Positions 26,421 through 36,800 are shown, counted from the stretch's first letter. The stretch: DNA of 64,000 nucleotides from Pseudooceanicola sp. HF7 (GCF_011806405.1 NZ_JAATOW010000011.1:1-64000), one strand, 5' to 3'. Numbers and translations: made by a program. The notes: a model not told the origin generated them from the letters alone.

Positions 26421-27938
26421 TCAGACATGGGCCACCTCCATTCCATGGGCCCCGCCCATCATCAGCCCGATCTGCTCCATCGTCAGCCCCGTGGCCGGCA
26501 GGATCTCTGACAGCCGCCCCTCGTTGAGCGCGCCGAAATTGTCGGAGACCTCCATCAGCTCGTCCAGGTCCTGGCTGATCACCACCACCGCGGTGCCCCC
26601 CGCGGCCAGGTCCAGCAGGGCCTGGCGGATCGTGGCGGCGGCTGCGGCATCCACGCCCCAGGTGGGCTGGTTGACCACCAGCACTTCGGGCCGTTGCATC
26701 ACCTCGCGGCCAATGACGAACTTCTGCAGGTTGCCACCCGAAAGCGCGCGCGCCGCGGTTTCCGTTCCTGGCGTGCGCACGTCGAACCTCTCGATGATGC
26801 GCGCGGCAAAATCCCGTGCTTTCGACCACTTGAGGAACCCGTTGGCCATGAGCCCCTCGCGTTCCGCGCCAGTCAGAAGCGCGTTTTCCGTCAGGCTCAT
26901 GTCCGGCGCGGCGGCATGGCCCAGGCGCTCCTCGGGCGCCGTGAGCAGGCCCAGGCTGCGCCGCTGTCCGGGCCCCGCCGTGCCGATCTCGCGCCCGTCC
27001 AGAACCACCATGCCCGCCTTGCAGGTCAGCTCGCCCGAGAGGGCCGCCAGAAGCTCGTCCTGGCCGTTCCCGGCCACGCCTGCCAGGCCCAGCACCTCAC
27101 CGGCGCGGACCTCCAGCGTGATGTTCTTGAGCGACGTGCCGAACTGCCCCGGAGAGGCCACCGACAGGTCGTTCAGCGCCAGGCGCACCGCGCCGGGGGC
27201 CGCCGGGGTCCGTTCGGGGCGGTGCAGCTCCGATCCCACCATCATCTCAGCCATCTGCGCCGCAGTCACCTCGCGCGGGGTGCAGGTGCCGACCTTCCGG
27301 CCCAGGCGCAGGATCGTCGCCTCGTCGCAAAGCGAGCGGATTTCTTCAAGCTTGTGAGAGATATAGAGGATCGAGGTCCCCTCATCCTTCAGCTTGCGCA
27401 GCGTGGCAAACAGGATCTCCACCTCCTGCGGCGTTAGGACCGAGGTCGGCTCGTCCATGATCAGCAGCTTGGGATCCTGCAACAGGCAGCGCACGATTTC
27501 CACGCGCTGGCGTTCGCCCGCGCTCAGGTCGCCCACCAGTTTCCAGGGGTCCAGCGGCAGCCCGTATTGTTCCGAAACCGTGCGGATCCGCTCTGCCAGC
27601 TCATTGGTCTTGGGCGGTTCGGCCATGCCCAGGGCCACGTTTTCCGCCACGTTGAGCGCATCGAACAGGCTGAAGTGCTGGAACACCATCGCCACGCCGC
27701 GCGCGCGGGCCTCCTGGGGCTGGCCTGGCGCATAGGCGCTGCCGCCCAGGACCATCTCTCCCTGGTCGGGCTTCACCAGCCCGTAGATCATCTTGACCAG
27801 CGTGGATTTTCCCGCGCCGTTCTCGCCCAGCAGCGCGTGCACCTCGCCCGGCTGGATGTCGAAGGAGACGTCGTCATTGGCCACGACGCCCGGATAGGCC
27901 TTTGTCAGGCCCCTGATTGAAAGGAGTGGTCCCGTCAC
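26421..27938 (-). CDS. ABC transporter ATPase with two nucleotide-binding domains (NupO-like)
   Basis: A 505-residue tandem ATPase of the ribose/purine-nucleoside importer type. The first domain has Walker A GENGAGKST (near 37-45) and signature LSAGERQR (near 143). The second has a degenerate Walker A (GNGQDEL) and LSGGNLQK (near 400), as is usual in this family. It starts with GTG and overlaps the xdhC stop by four bases (GTGA), which ties the importer to xanthine dehydrogenase. Confidence 0.92.
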   Translation of the reverse strand: MTGPLLSIRGLTKAYPGVVANDDVSFDIQPGEVHALLGENGAGKSTLVKMIYGLVKPDQGEMVLGGSAYAPGQPQEARARGVAMVFQHFSLFDALNVAENVALGMAEPPKTNELAERIRTVSEQYGLPLDPWKLVGDLSAGERQRVEIVRCLLQDPKLLIMDEPTSVLTPQEVEILFATLRKLKDEGTSILYISHKLEEIRSLCDEATILRLGRKVGTCTPREVTAAQMAEMMVGSELHRPERTPAAPGAVRLALNDLSVASPGQFGTSLKNITLEVRAGEVLGLAGVAGNGQDELLAALSGELTCKAGMVVLDGREIGTAGPGQRRSLGLLTAPEERLGHAAAPDMSLTENALLTGAEREGLMANGFLKWSKARDFAARIIERFDVRTPGTETAARALSGGNLQKFVIGREVMQRPEVLVVNQPTWGVDAAAAATIRQALLDLAAGGTAVVVISQDLDELMEVSDNFGALNEGRLSEILPATGLTMEQIGLMMGGAHGMEVAHV

Positions 27939-28867
27939 GCTTTTCGTTCCCCAAGGGCGTCTTGCCGCGCCATCTGTCCAAGTATCTCAGCCGCGACGCC
28001 CACGGCAATCTCCTGCGGATGTTTCCCAAGGGCAGGATCGCCGATGGGACATTGGATGCTCGCAATACGAGCAGGATCATGGCCCATCTCCGCAAGCCGC
28101 CTGCGGAAGCGCACCCATTTGCTGGCAGAGCCGATCAGCCCGCAGCGTGCGAACCCCCGGCTGAGCAGCGCATCGCAAAGCGCAAGGTCCAGGCTGTGGC
28201 TATAGGTCAGGATCAGGTGCTCTGCGGTGACAGGCGCATGTGCCGCCAGCAGGGCAGGCTCTGCCGCGGGCAGGGCGGTCACCCCCTCGGGCAGGACCGG
28301 CGGAAAGCGGTCCTGCTGCGTATCGATCCAGGTGATCGCGAGCCCGGGCAGGGGGGCCAGGACCGCGGCAATCGCCCGGCCCACGTGGCCCGCGCCCCAG
28401 ATCCAGATCTCCCTTTCGGCCCGCAGGACCGGTTCCGCGACCCAACCGCCGCCCACCAGGATCCCCGGCAACTCGCCCGCGGCCCGCGCACGGGCCAGCA
28501 AGCGCTTGATGGCAAAGGGCATCTGGCCACCACCCGGCAGCGGGCGGGCGATCACCTGGCCCTCTGCCGCCGCCAGCCGCTCCGCATCCCAGGCCTCGTA
28601 CAGCAGGGTCACGGCCCCGCCGCAGCACTGGCCCAGGTCCGGGCCAAGCGCGCGTTTCTCCAGCAGGTCTGCATCCAGCGCGCGGGCGCGCCGGATCGCT
28701 TCATGTTCCAGCGTGCCGCCACCGATGGTGCCGACCAGGAAGTCCGGGCCGACGATCATCGCCGTCCCCGCCTCTCGCGGGACAGAGCCGAGGGTGTCGG
28801 TCACCAGCACGCGCACCACGCGCGGCGCGCGCTCAAGCGCGCGCTCTATGGCGCGGCGGTCAAACAC
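27935..28867 (-). CDS. xdhC: Xanthine dehydrogenase accessory protein XdhC
   Basis: Binds molybdenum cofactor, helps its sulfuration and delivers it to XdhB. 310 residues. The N-terminal XdhC/CoxI motif SVPREAGTAMIV lies near 28-39 and GTIGGGTLEHEA near 48-59. The C-terminal Rossmann part has WIWGAGHVGRA (near 157) and IGSASKWVRFRR (near 250). The GTG start at 28867 overlaps the xdhB stop by eight bases. The longer ORF upstream on this strand overlaps xdhB and is spurious. Confidence 0.9.
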   Translation of the reverse strand: MFDRRAIERALERAPRVVRVLVTDTLGSVPREAGTAMIVGPDFLVGTIGGGTLEHEAIRRARALDADLLEKRALGPDLGQCCGGAVTLLYEAWDAERLAAAEGQVIARPLPGGGQMPFAIKRLLARARAAGELPGILVGGGWVAEPVLRAEREIWIWGAGHVGRAIAAVLAPLPGLAITWIDTQQDRFPPVLPEGVTALPAAEPALLAAHAPVTAEHLILTYSHSLDLALCDALLSRGFARCGLIGSASKWVRFRRRLAEMGHDPARIASIQCPIGDPALGKHPQEIAVGVAAEILGQMARQDALGERKA

Positions 28868-31313
28868 CCCGCACCCGGTCGATCGCCGCCAGGACCCGCT
28901 CCGGCGTCGCCGGGGCATCAAGATCGGGGTAGCTCTCGCCATAGGCCGAGACTGCATCGGACAGCGCCAGCAGGGCGGAAATCCCCAGCATGAAGGGCGG
29001 CTCCCCCACGGCCTTGGAGCGATAGATCGTGGCAGCCGGGTTCGGCTCATCCCAGAGCGCGACGTTGAAGATCTTCGGCCGATCCGAGCAGGCCGGGATC
29101 TTGTAGGTCGAGGGCGCATGGGTCCGCAGCCGCCCCTTGTCGTCCCAGACCAGCTCTTCCGTGGTCAGCCAGCCGGCGCCCTGCACATAGGCGCCCTCCA
29201 CCTGGCCGATATCCAGCGCCGGGTTCAGGCTGTTGCCGGCATCATGCAGCATGTCCGCCCGCAGGATCCGGTATTCCCCGGTCAGCCGGTCCACGACCAC
29301 TTCCGTCAGGGCCGCGCCATGGGCGAAATAGAAGAAGGCCTTGCCCTGTCCCTTCATCCGATCCCAGCTCAGGTCCGGCGTCTTGTAATGGCCGGTGGCC
29401 GACAGGCTGACCTGGTTCTGGTAGGCAAGCTGCGCCGCCTCTGCAAAGCTCAGCCGGTTGGAGCCAGCCAGGACATCGCCCCCCTCAAAGATCACTTCCT
29501 CGGTGCGCACCTGGTGCAGCTCTGCCACCACGCCGGCGATCCGGTCCCGCAGCGTGTCGCAGGCCGCCTTCACCGCCATCCCGTTCAGATCCGCCCCGGA
29601 AGAGGCTGCCGTGGCCGAAGTATTGGGCACCTTGGCGGTATCGGTCGCGGTGATCTTCACCATTTCCAGCGGGATGCCGAACCGGCTGGCGGCCACCTGC
29701 GCGACCTTCTGGAACAGGCCCTGGCCCATCTCCGTCCCGCCGTGGTTCAGGTGAACGGAGCCATCCTGGTAGACATGCACCAGCGCCCCCGCCTGGTTGA
29801 GGTGCGAGAGCGTGAAGGAAATCCCGAACTTCACCGGAGAGAAGCCAAGCCCGCGCTTCAAAACGGAATTCGTCGCATTCCATTTCGCGATCTCGGCCTT
29901 GCGGGCGGCGTAGTCGCTGCTCTCCAGCAGCCGCTCGGTCAGACGGCCAAGGCAGAAATCCACCACCGGCATCCCGTAAGGCGTGGTCTGCACACCCGGC
30001 GGGGCTTTCACGGGCTCGCCTTCTACCGCGACGGCGCCGCGGCTTTGCGGCTCATCCTTCACCTTGCCGGACATACTCCGGGGGGGCGTCGAAGACGCGG
30101 GGGCAGAGCCCCCTTCGCCGCTCTCCGTCTCTGAACCGGCCTTCTGGAAATCGCCCTTCTCGAAATCGGCGTAGTAGTTCACGCGTCGCAGCTCGACAGG
30201 GTCCATCCCCAGCTCATGGGCCAGGTGATCCACCACCCGCTCGATCCCGACCACCCCCTGGGGGCCGCCGAAGCCGCGATAGGCCGTGGCCGAGCACATG
30301 TTGGTACGCAGCCGGTGGCTTTCGATGCGGATGTGCTCCATCAGGTAAGCGTTGTCCGAATGCAGCATGGCGCGATCCGCCACCGCCAGGCTCAGGTCCT
30401 GGGTCCAGCCACAGCGGGTGTATTGCTTGAAATCGATGCCGTGGATGCGCCCGGTTTCGTCGTAGCCGACCTTGTAATCGATGCGGAAATCATGGCGCTT
30501 GCCGGTGATCTGCATGTCGTCGTCGCGGTCATAGCGCATCTTGCAGGGGCGCCCGGTGACGCGGGCCATCACCGCGCAGGCCACGGCCAGCGGGTTGCCC
30601 TGGCTTTCCTTACCGCCGAAGCCGCCGCCCATGCGCCGGCTTTCCACCCGCACGGCGTTCATCGGCAGGCCAAGCGCCTCGGCCACCTTGTGCTGGATCT
30701 CCGTCGGGTGCTGGGTCGAGGCATTGACCAGCATGTCGCCGCCCTCCTGCGGCGAGGCAAGAGAGGCCTGGCCTTCCAGGTAGAAATGCTCCTGCCCGCC
30801 CATCTCGATCCGGCCCGACAGGGTCATCGGGGCGGCGTTGATGGCCTTTGCCGCATCGCCCTTGGTCCAGACCAGCGGCGGATGTTCGATGTAGCTTTCA
30901 GCCTCCAAAGCCTCGTCAACGGTCAGGATCGGGGTCTCTTCGGCCACCTCGATCACCGCCTGGCGGGCCGCGAAACGGGCCGCGTGGTGGCTGGTGGCCG
31001 CGACGACAAAGATCGGCTGGCCAACGAAATTCAGGCTGCCGGTAGAGAGCAGCGGTTCGTCGTGCACCGGGGCAGAGGCCGTGTCATTGGCGAAGGGCAG
31101 GTCCTCTGCCACCATGACCCGGACCACGCCGGGCGCGGCCTTGACGGCGGAAAGATCCAGGCTTTTCAATGTGCCACGCGCAATGGGCGAGGTGCCGAAG
31201 GCCAGGTGCAGGCAGTTCGCCGGGGTCGGGATGTCGTCGAGGTAGCGCGCCTCTCCCGTCACGTGAAGGGGAGCTGCGTCATGGGGCAGGGGCTTGCGCA
31301 CGGTTTCGTTCAT
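28860..31313 (-). CDS. xdhB: Xanthine dehydrogenase molybdopterin-binding subunit
   Basis: The large subunit that hydroxylates hypoxanthine and xanthine to urate. 817 residues. The molybdopterin and active-site motifs are GGGFGGKES (Glu near 235), SATAYRGFGGPQG (catalytic Arg near 345), HGGTEMGQG (near 530) and VGEPP with the catalytic Glu near 770. It is about 40 residues longer than the well-known R. capsulatus protein. The extra length is a Ser/Gly/Pro-rich segment at about residues 393-440, whose DNA looks like an intergenic repeat. It overlaps xdhA by four bases. Confidence 0.94.
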   Translation of the reverse strand: MNETVRKPLPHDAAPLHVTGEARYLDDIPTPANCLHLAFGTSPIARGTLKSLDLSAVKAAPGVVRVMVAEDLPFANDTASAPVHDEPLLSTGSLNFVGQPIFVVAATSHHAARFAARQAVIEVAEETPILTVDEALEAESYIEHPPLVWTKGDAAKAINAAPMTLSGRIEMGGQEHFYLEGQASLASPQEGGDMLVNASTQHPTEIQHKVAEALGLPMNAVRVESRRMGGGFGGKESQGNPLAVACAVMARVTGRPCKMRYDRDDDMQITGKRHDFRIDYKVGYDETGRIHGIDFKQYTRCGWTQDLSLAVADRAMLHSDNAYLMEHIRIESHRLRTNMCSATAYRGFGGPQGVVGIERVVDHLAHELGMDPVELRRVNYYADFEKGDFQKAGSETESGEGGSAPASSTPPRSMSGKVKDEPQSRGAVAVEGEPVKAPPGVQTTPYGMPVVDFCLGRLTERLLESSDYAARKAEIAKWNATNSVLKRGLGFSPVKFGISFTLSHLNQAGALVHVYQDGSVHLNHGGTEMGQGLFQKVAQVAASRFGIPLEMVKITATDTAKVPNTSATAASSGADLNGMAVKAACDTLRDRIAGVVAELHQVRTEEVIFEGGDVLAGSNRLSFAEAAQLAYQNQVSLSATGHYKTPDLSWDRMKGQGKAFFYFAHGAALTEVVVDRLTGEYRILRADMLHDAGNSLNPALDIGQVEGAYVQGAGWLTTEELVWDDKGRLRTHAPSTYKIPACSDRPKIFNVALWDEPNPAATIYRSKAVGEPPFMLGISALLALSDAVSAYGESYPDLDAPATPERVLAAIDRVRGV
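30062..30113. repeat. Intergenic-type repeat embedded in xdhB
   Basis: It contains CCTTGCCGGACATACTCC (compare CTTGCCAAAAATACTCCC at 26357), CGTC-GAA-GACG (30087-30097) and GGGGGC-AGA-GCCCCC (30099-30113). The reading frame stays open through it and encodes low-complexity residues about 401-418. Confidence 0.5.
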
Positions 31314-32677
31314 GCCGAGACCTCCGCGATATTCGTGGCCTGGCCCAGATCGGCCAGCAGGTAGCGTTCAAGCATGTTGCGGGCGGCCTTCAGGCGATAG
31401 TCAGCCGTGGCGCGCATGTCCGTCAATGGCTGGAAATCCTTAGCCCAGGCCGGGGCGGCCTTGGCCAGGATGCTTTCGTCCCAGGGCTGGCCGGTGATCG
31501 CGGCCTCCACGGCCGTGGCGCGTTTCGGGGTGCCAGCCATGCCGCCAAAGGCGATGCGGGCGCTGGCCACGCGGCCCTCTTCCACGGTGATGCTGAAGCA
31601 GCCGCAGACGGCCGAGATATCCTGATCGGCACGCTTGGAGAGCTTGTAACAGGCCAGCCGGTCCGGCTGACGCGGGATCGAGATCGCCTCGACAAATTCG
31701 CCCTTCGCGCGGTCCTGCTTGCCGTAGTCCAGGAAGAAATCCTGCAAATCCAATGTCCTGCGGTTGTCCGCGTGGCGCAGGTGCAGCTGTGCGCCAAGGG
31801 CGATGAGGGCCGGCGGGCTGTCCCCGATCGGCGAGCCATTGGCGATATTGCCGCCCACGGTTGCGGCGTTGCGGATTTGGACAGAGGCAAAGCGGCGCAG
31901 CATGGCGCCGAACCCGGGGTGCAGCGGCTCGATCACCGGCAGGAGCTCTGAAAAGGTGACCATGGCGCCGATGCGGATCTCTTCCTCTGTCACCTCGATC
32001 TGCTTGAGATCGGCGCAGCGGTTGAGAAAGGCCACCTGGCCCAGGTCCCGCATGCCCTTGGTTACGTCCAGCCCCAGGTCGGTCGCGCCGGCAACCAGCC
32101 TGGCGTCGGGATTCGCGGCGTACCAGCTTGCCAGCTCATCTGAAGACTTCGGCTGAAAGGCTATGTTTTCAGCCTCTTCCGGCATGCGGAAGGTCTTTGG
32201 CAGGTGATCCGGCACCGGCTGTGCCATGGCAGATTCCGCCGCGCGGATGATCGGGGCGTAGCCGGTGCAACGGCAGAGGTTGCCGGCCAGCGTCAGGTCG
32301 TGATCCGCTTCCCCGGTGATCTGGGCCGTGGCCATCGACATGACGAAACCGGGGGTGCAGAACCCGCATTGGGACCCGTGCTGATCCACCATGGCCTGCT
32401 GCACGGGATGCAGCGCGCCATCGGGCAGTTTCAGCCCTTCGACCGTGGTCACGGATTTGCCCTGAAGCTGGGGCAGGAAGAGAATGCAGGCGTTCAGCGC
32501 CTTCGGCCCGGTCTCATCGGTCACCATGACGGTGCAGGCGCCGCAATCGCCTTCGTTGCAGCCTTCCTTGGTGCCGGTCAGCCCCTGTTCGATCCGTAGC
32601 CAGTCAAGAAGCGTGGTGGTGGGTGCGACTTCCGTCACATCCACGCGGTCTCCGTTCAGTTGAAAGGAGAGTGTCAT
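31310..32677 (-). CDS. xdhA: Xanthine dehydrogenase iron-sulfur/FAD subunit
   Basis: The small subunit carrying electrons from the Mo centre to NAD+. 455 residues. The plant-type [2Fe-2S] motif CNEGDCGACT lies near 40-49, the second cluster as CGFCTPG (near 105) and CRCTGY (near 140). The FAD domain has TVGGNIANGSPIGDSPP (near 280-296). The ATG at 32677 is taken as the start; an in-frame GTG five codons earlier (32692) is possible. It is the first gene of the xdhABC-ABC importer operon. Confidence 0.94.
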   Translation of the reverse strand: MTLSFQLNGDRVDVTEVAPTTTLLDWLRIEQGLTGTKEGCNEGDCGACTVMVTDETGPKALNACILFLPQLQGKSVTTVEGLKLPDGALHPVQQAMVDQHGSQCGFCTPGFVMSMATAQITGEADHDLTLAGNLCRCTGYAPIIRAAESAMAQPVPDHLPKTFRMPEEAENIAFQPKSSDELASWYAANPDARLVAGATDLGLDVTKGMRDLGQVAFLNRCADLKQIEVTEEEIRIGAMVTFSELLPVIEPLHPGFGAMLRRFASVQIRNAATVGGNIANGSPIGDSPPALIALGAQLHLRHADNRRTLDLQDFFLDYGKQDRAKGEFVEAISIPRQPDRLACYKLSKRADQDISAVCGCFSITVEEGRVASARIAFGGMAGTPKRATAVEAAITGQPWDESILAKAAPAWAKDFQPLTDMRATADYRLKAARNMLERYLLADLGQATNIAEVSA

Positions 32678-32831
32678 GTAGCTATCATCCACCGCGTTAC
32701 CCTAGTGCCATCCATGCCCCCCCGATGCGGTAGAAGGGAGGCGGCAAATCAGTCCGGCCCATCAAAGGGAACAGGTCTGCTGCTTGCAAGAAAAATTACG
32801 GCGAGTTTTTAATCTGACCTCGCGAAACTGC

Positions 32832-33638
32832 TCAATCCTTAAGCGATGCGGCCAGGGTGGCCAGTTGGTCCGTGGCCTTGCCCCATCCCTCCTGGAAACC
32901 CATTTCCTCATGCCGCGCACGGGCTTCGGGTGAAGAATGCAGCAGCCGCGCGGTGTAGCGCGTGCCGTCGCCTTCCGGCGCAAAATTCAGCATGCCGGTC
33001 ATGAAGGGGCTGTCACCGGGGCGATACCCGCCTGACAGCGCATCGGTAAAGCTGAAGGCGCTGCCGGGATCGGCGATCAGGACGCAGCCTTCGGAGGCGA
33101 TTTCCGTGCCGTCCGGCAGGCGCATCCGGGTGAAGAAGGCGCCACCGGGGCGCGGCTCTATCCGGGCTTCGACGGTTTCGACCGGGGCGGGGGTGAACCA
33201 GCGTTTCAGCAAACCGGCCTCTGCCCAGCATCGCCAGACAGTCATCGGAGAGGCCGGGATGAGGCGGGTCAGGATCAGGTCGCGGCTTTCGTCCACTTCG
33301 GGCTCCTTTGTGTCCGGGGCCGGGGCCGGCGGGTCGGGGTCATCGGATGGCATGTCATAGGGGCGCAGGCGGCTTTGCTGGGTGTTGAGCCAGTCGCGGA
33401 CCGGGTCCAGCGACAGGCGGTTCATGCGGCAGAACCTTTGGCGCCCTTCCTTCCAGCTGGTGATCAGCCCGGCGCGTTCCAGCGCATCCACGTGCTTGAG
33501 GAAAGAGGGCAGGGCCATGTCGTGCGGGCCGGCGAGTTCCTTGATCGCGGCAGGGCCGCGCGTCAGCCGTTCCACCACCGCCCGGCGGGTCGGGTCGGAC
33601 AGGACGGAAAGCAGCTGTGACAGATCATGGTTAGCCAT
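32832..33638 (-). CDS. ArsR family regulator fused to SRPBCC (AHSA1) domain
   Basis: A 268-residue fusion. The winged-helix ArsR domain (residues 1-95: LSDPTRRAVVERL, the recognition helix near LPSFLKHVDAL, then GLITSWKEGRQRF) lacks the Cys pairs of metal sensors. A Pro/Asp-rich linker (about 96-118) leads to an SRPBCC domain (about 119-268: RLIPASPMTVWRCW, GYRPGDSPFMTGML). Such fusions are thought to be one-component sensors of a hydrophobic ligand. Palindromes at the start codon and about 95 bases upstream suggest autoregulation. Confidence 0.88.
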   Translation of the reverse strand: MANHDLSQLLSVLSDPTRRAVVERLTRGPAAIKELAGPHDMALPSFLKHVDALERAGLITSWKEGRQRFCRMNRLSLDPVRDWLNTQQSRLRPYDMPSDDPDPPAPAPDTKEPEVDESRDLILTRLIPASPMTVWRCWAEAGLLKRWFTPAPVETVEARIEPRPGGAFFTRMRLPDGTEIASEGCVLIADPGSAFSFTDALSGGYRPGDSPFMTGMLNFAPEGDGTRYTARLLHSSPEARARHEEMGFQEGWGKATDQLATLAASLKD

Positions 33639-33647
33639 TGAGCTAAC
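33630..33647. promoter_or_regulatory. Candidate operator at the ArsR-SRPBCC start codon
   Basis: GTTAGCCATTGAGCTAAC has perfect GTTAGC/GCTAAC arms around six bases. It covers the start codon of the ArsR gene (33636-33638) and fits a dimeric winged-helix regulator. Confidence 0.5.
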
Positions 33648-33728
33648 GATGCCTCAAGCCGAAGTTTGCCGCAAGAAAAACTTAGCCCTGCGGGTAACAA
33701 AACGCGATTTCAGGGATTTACGCCATGC

Positions 33729-33744
33729 TTATCCAATGGGCTAA
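33729..33744. promoter_or_regulatory. Second candidate operator upstream of ArsR-SRPBCC gene
   Basis: TTATCCAATGGGCTAA resembles the operator at 33630-33647 (shared GCTAA and CCA/TTG core). It lies 57 bases before dnaE, between the two divergent genes. Confidence 0.4.
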
Positions 33745-33800
33745 CTAAATCACGCCCTCGGGATCTTGCTGCTTCCGGGGTCCGGGAATAGGCTCCGTTC

Positions 33801-36800
33801 ATGAGCACGCCCCCCCGATTCATCCACCTCCGCACCCATACCGAGTATTCACTTCTTGAAGGCGCCCTGCGGCTGAAGAAGCTGCCCGGCCTTTGCGCCG
33901 CGGCGGGGATGCCAGCGGTGGCTGTCACCGACACGAACAACATGTTCGCTGCGCTTGAATTTTCCGTTGCGGCTGCGGGCGCAGGTATCCAGCCGATCAT
34001 CGGCTGCCAGGTCGACCTGCAATGGCACCGCCCGGAACCGGGGGAAAAGCCCAAGCCGCCCGCGCCCATCGTCCTGCTGGCGCAAAGCGAGCGTGGCTAC
34101 GAGCACCTGATGGAGCTCAACACCTGCCTCTATGTCGCCCATCGTGGCGAACTGCCCCATGTCACTCTGGAAGAGCTTGAGGCCCATACCGAAGGGCTGA
34201 TCTGCCTGACCGGCGGTGCGCTTGGCCCGGTGGGGCAGCTTCTGCAGACCGGTCACAGGCCAGAGGCGCAGGCGCTGATGCAGCGCCTCTCGGCGGCCTT
34301 CCCGGATCGGCTTTACGTCGAATTGCAGCGCCATCCCGAAGACGACGGCCTGCCGGAAGCCGAAAAGCTGACCGAGCGCGGCTTCGTGGAAATGGCCTAT
34401 GCGATGGATCTGCCACTGGTGGCGACCAACGATGTCTATTTCCCGAAACCGGAGATGTACGAGGCCCACGACGCGCTGATCTGCATTGCGGACGGCGCTT
34501 ACGTGGACCAGCAGCAGCCGCGCCGCCGCCTGACGGCCCAGCATTACTTCAAGTCCCCGCAGGAGATGGCGACGCTGTTTGCCGACCTGCCGGAAGCCAT
34601 CGAAAACACGGTGGAGATCGCGCAGCGCTGTGCCTTCATGGCCTATCGCCGGGATCCGATCCTGCCGAAGTTCGCCGATGACGAGGTGGCAGAGCTGCGT
34701 CGCATGGCCAACGAGGGGCTGAAGGCACGGCTGGACGTGATCCCCCATGCGGTCAGCGTGGAAGATTACCAGAAACGGCTCGATTTCGAGCTGGGCATCA
34801 TCGAGGGGATGGGCTTCCCCGGCTACTTCCTGATCGTTGCCGACTTCATCCAGTGGGCCAAGGACCACGATATCCCGGTGGGGCCGGGGCGGGGCTCTGG
34901 TGCGGGCTCCCTGGTCGCCTATGCGCTGACCATCACCGACCTTGACCCGCTGCGCTATTCGCTGCTGTTCGAACGGTTCCTGAACCCGGAACGGGTCTCC
35001 ATGCCCGACTTCGACATCGACTTCTGCATGGATCGCCGCGAAGAGGTGATCCGCTACGTGCAGGAGAAATACGGGCGCGACAAGGTGGGGCAGATCATCA
35101 CCTTCGGTGCCCTGCTGTCCAAGGCCGCCGTGCGCGATATCGGGCGCGTCCTGCAGATGCCCTATGGCCAGGTGGACCGGCTGTCCAAGCTGATCCCGGT
35201 GGAGGGCGTGAAGCCCGTCTCCATCGAGAAGGCGCTGAAGGATGAACCCCGCCTTGCCGAAGAGGCCCGCAACGAAGAGGTTGTGGACCGGCTGCTGAAA
35301 TACGGCATGCAGGTGGAGGGGCTGTTGCGCAACGCCTCGACCCACGCGGCCGGCGTGGTGATCGGGGATCGGCCGCTCGACCGGCTGGTGCCGCTGTATC
35401 AGGATCCGCGGTCCGACATGCCCGCGACGCAGTTCAACATGAAATGGGTCGAGCAGGCCGGCCTGGTAAAGTTCGACTTCCTGGGTCTTAAGACCCTGAC
35501 GGTGATCCAGAACGCGATCGAGCAAATCCACGCCGGCGGGCGCGATCTGCATGTCGCCGCCGATGGCACCCAGCTTTATGAGCCGGCCCCCGGGGCGGAG
35601 AACCAGATCAACCTCATCCCGCTGGATGACGAAAGGACCTACAGGCTTTACGCCCGCGCCAAGACCGTCGCCGTGTTCCAGGTGGAATCCACCGGCATGA
35701 TGGACGCGCTGAAGCAGATGAAGCCGACCTGTATCGAGGACATCGTGGCCCTCGTGGCGCTTTACCGCCCCGGCCCTATGGAGAACATCCCGGTCTATTG
35801 CGAGGTCAAGAACGGCCAGCGCGAGATCACCTCGGTCCACGAAAGCATCGACCACATCCTGGCAGAGACCCAGGGCATCATCGTCTACCAGGAACAGGTG
35901 ATGCAGATTGCCCAGGTCATGGCGGGCTACTCGCTTGGCGGCGCTGACCTTTTGCGCCGGGCCATGGGTAAGAAGATCAAGGAGGCGATGGACGCCGAAC
36001 GCCCGAAATTCGAGAAGGGCGCGGCGGCCAACGGGGTCGACAAGAAGAAGGCCTCTGAGGTCTTCGACCTTCTGGAAAAATTCGCCAACTACGGCTTCAA
36101 CAAGTCCCACGCGGCGGCCTATGCGGTGGTTTCGTACCAGACCGCCTGGCTGAAGGCGAACCACCCGGTGGAGTTCATGGCCGGTGTCATGAACTGCGAT
36201 ATCCACCTGACGGACAAGCTGGGCATCTACTTCCAGGAAGTGAAGAAGGCGCTTGAGCTGCCCTATATCCCGCCCTGCGTGAACCGCTCTGACGCGAAGT
36301 TCAAGGTGGTGGACGGGGCCCTGGTCTATGCGCTTGGCGCGCTCAAGAACGTGGGCCTGGACGCGATGCGCCTGATCGAGGAGGGGCGCGACGGCAAGCC
36401 CTTTGCCACGCTCTACGATGTCGCGCGCAGGGTCGAGCTGAAGAAGGTCGGCAAGCGCCCGCTGGAGATGCTGGCGCGCGCCGGGGCCTTTGACGAGCTG
36501 GATCGCAACCGCCGCCGGGTCTTTGACAGCCTGGATGCGCTGGTGGCCTATTCGGCCGCGATCTGGGAACAGAAGTCCTCCAACCAGGTGAGCCTGTTCG
36601 GTGAGGCGGGCGATGACCTGCCAGAGCCGCGCCTGAGCCCGGTGAACGACTGGCTGCCCGCGGAACGGCTGGCAGAGGAATTCAAGGCCATCGGGTTCTA
36701 CCTGTCGGGCCACCCGCTGGACGATTACATGGGCGCGCTGCGGCGCAAGCAGGTCAAGACGCTGGACGAGGTCACCAAGCTGGCCGAGGGCGGCGCGTTG

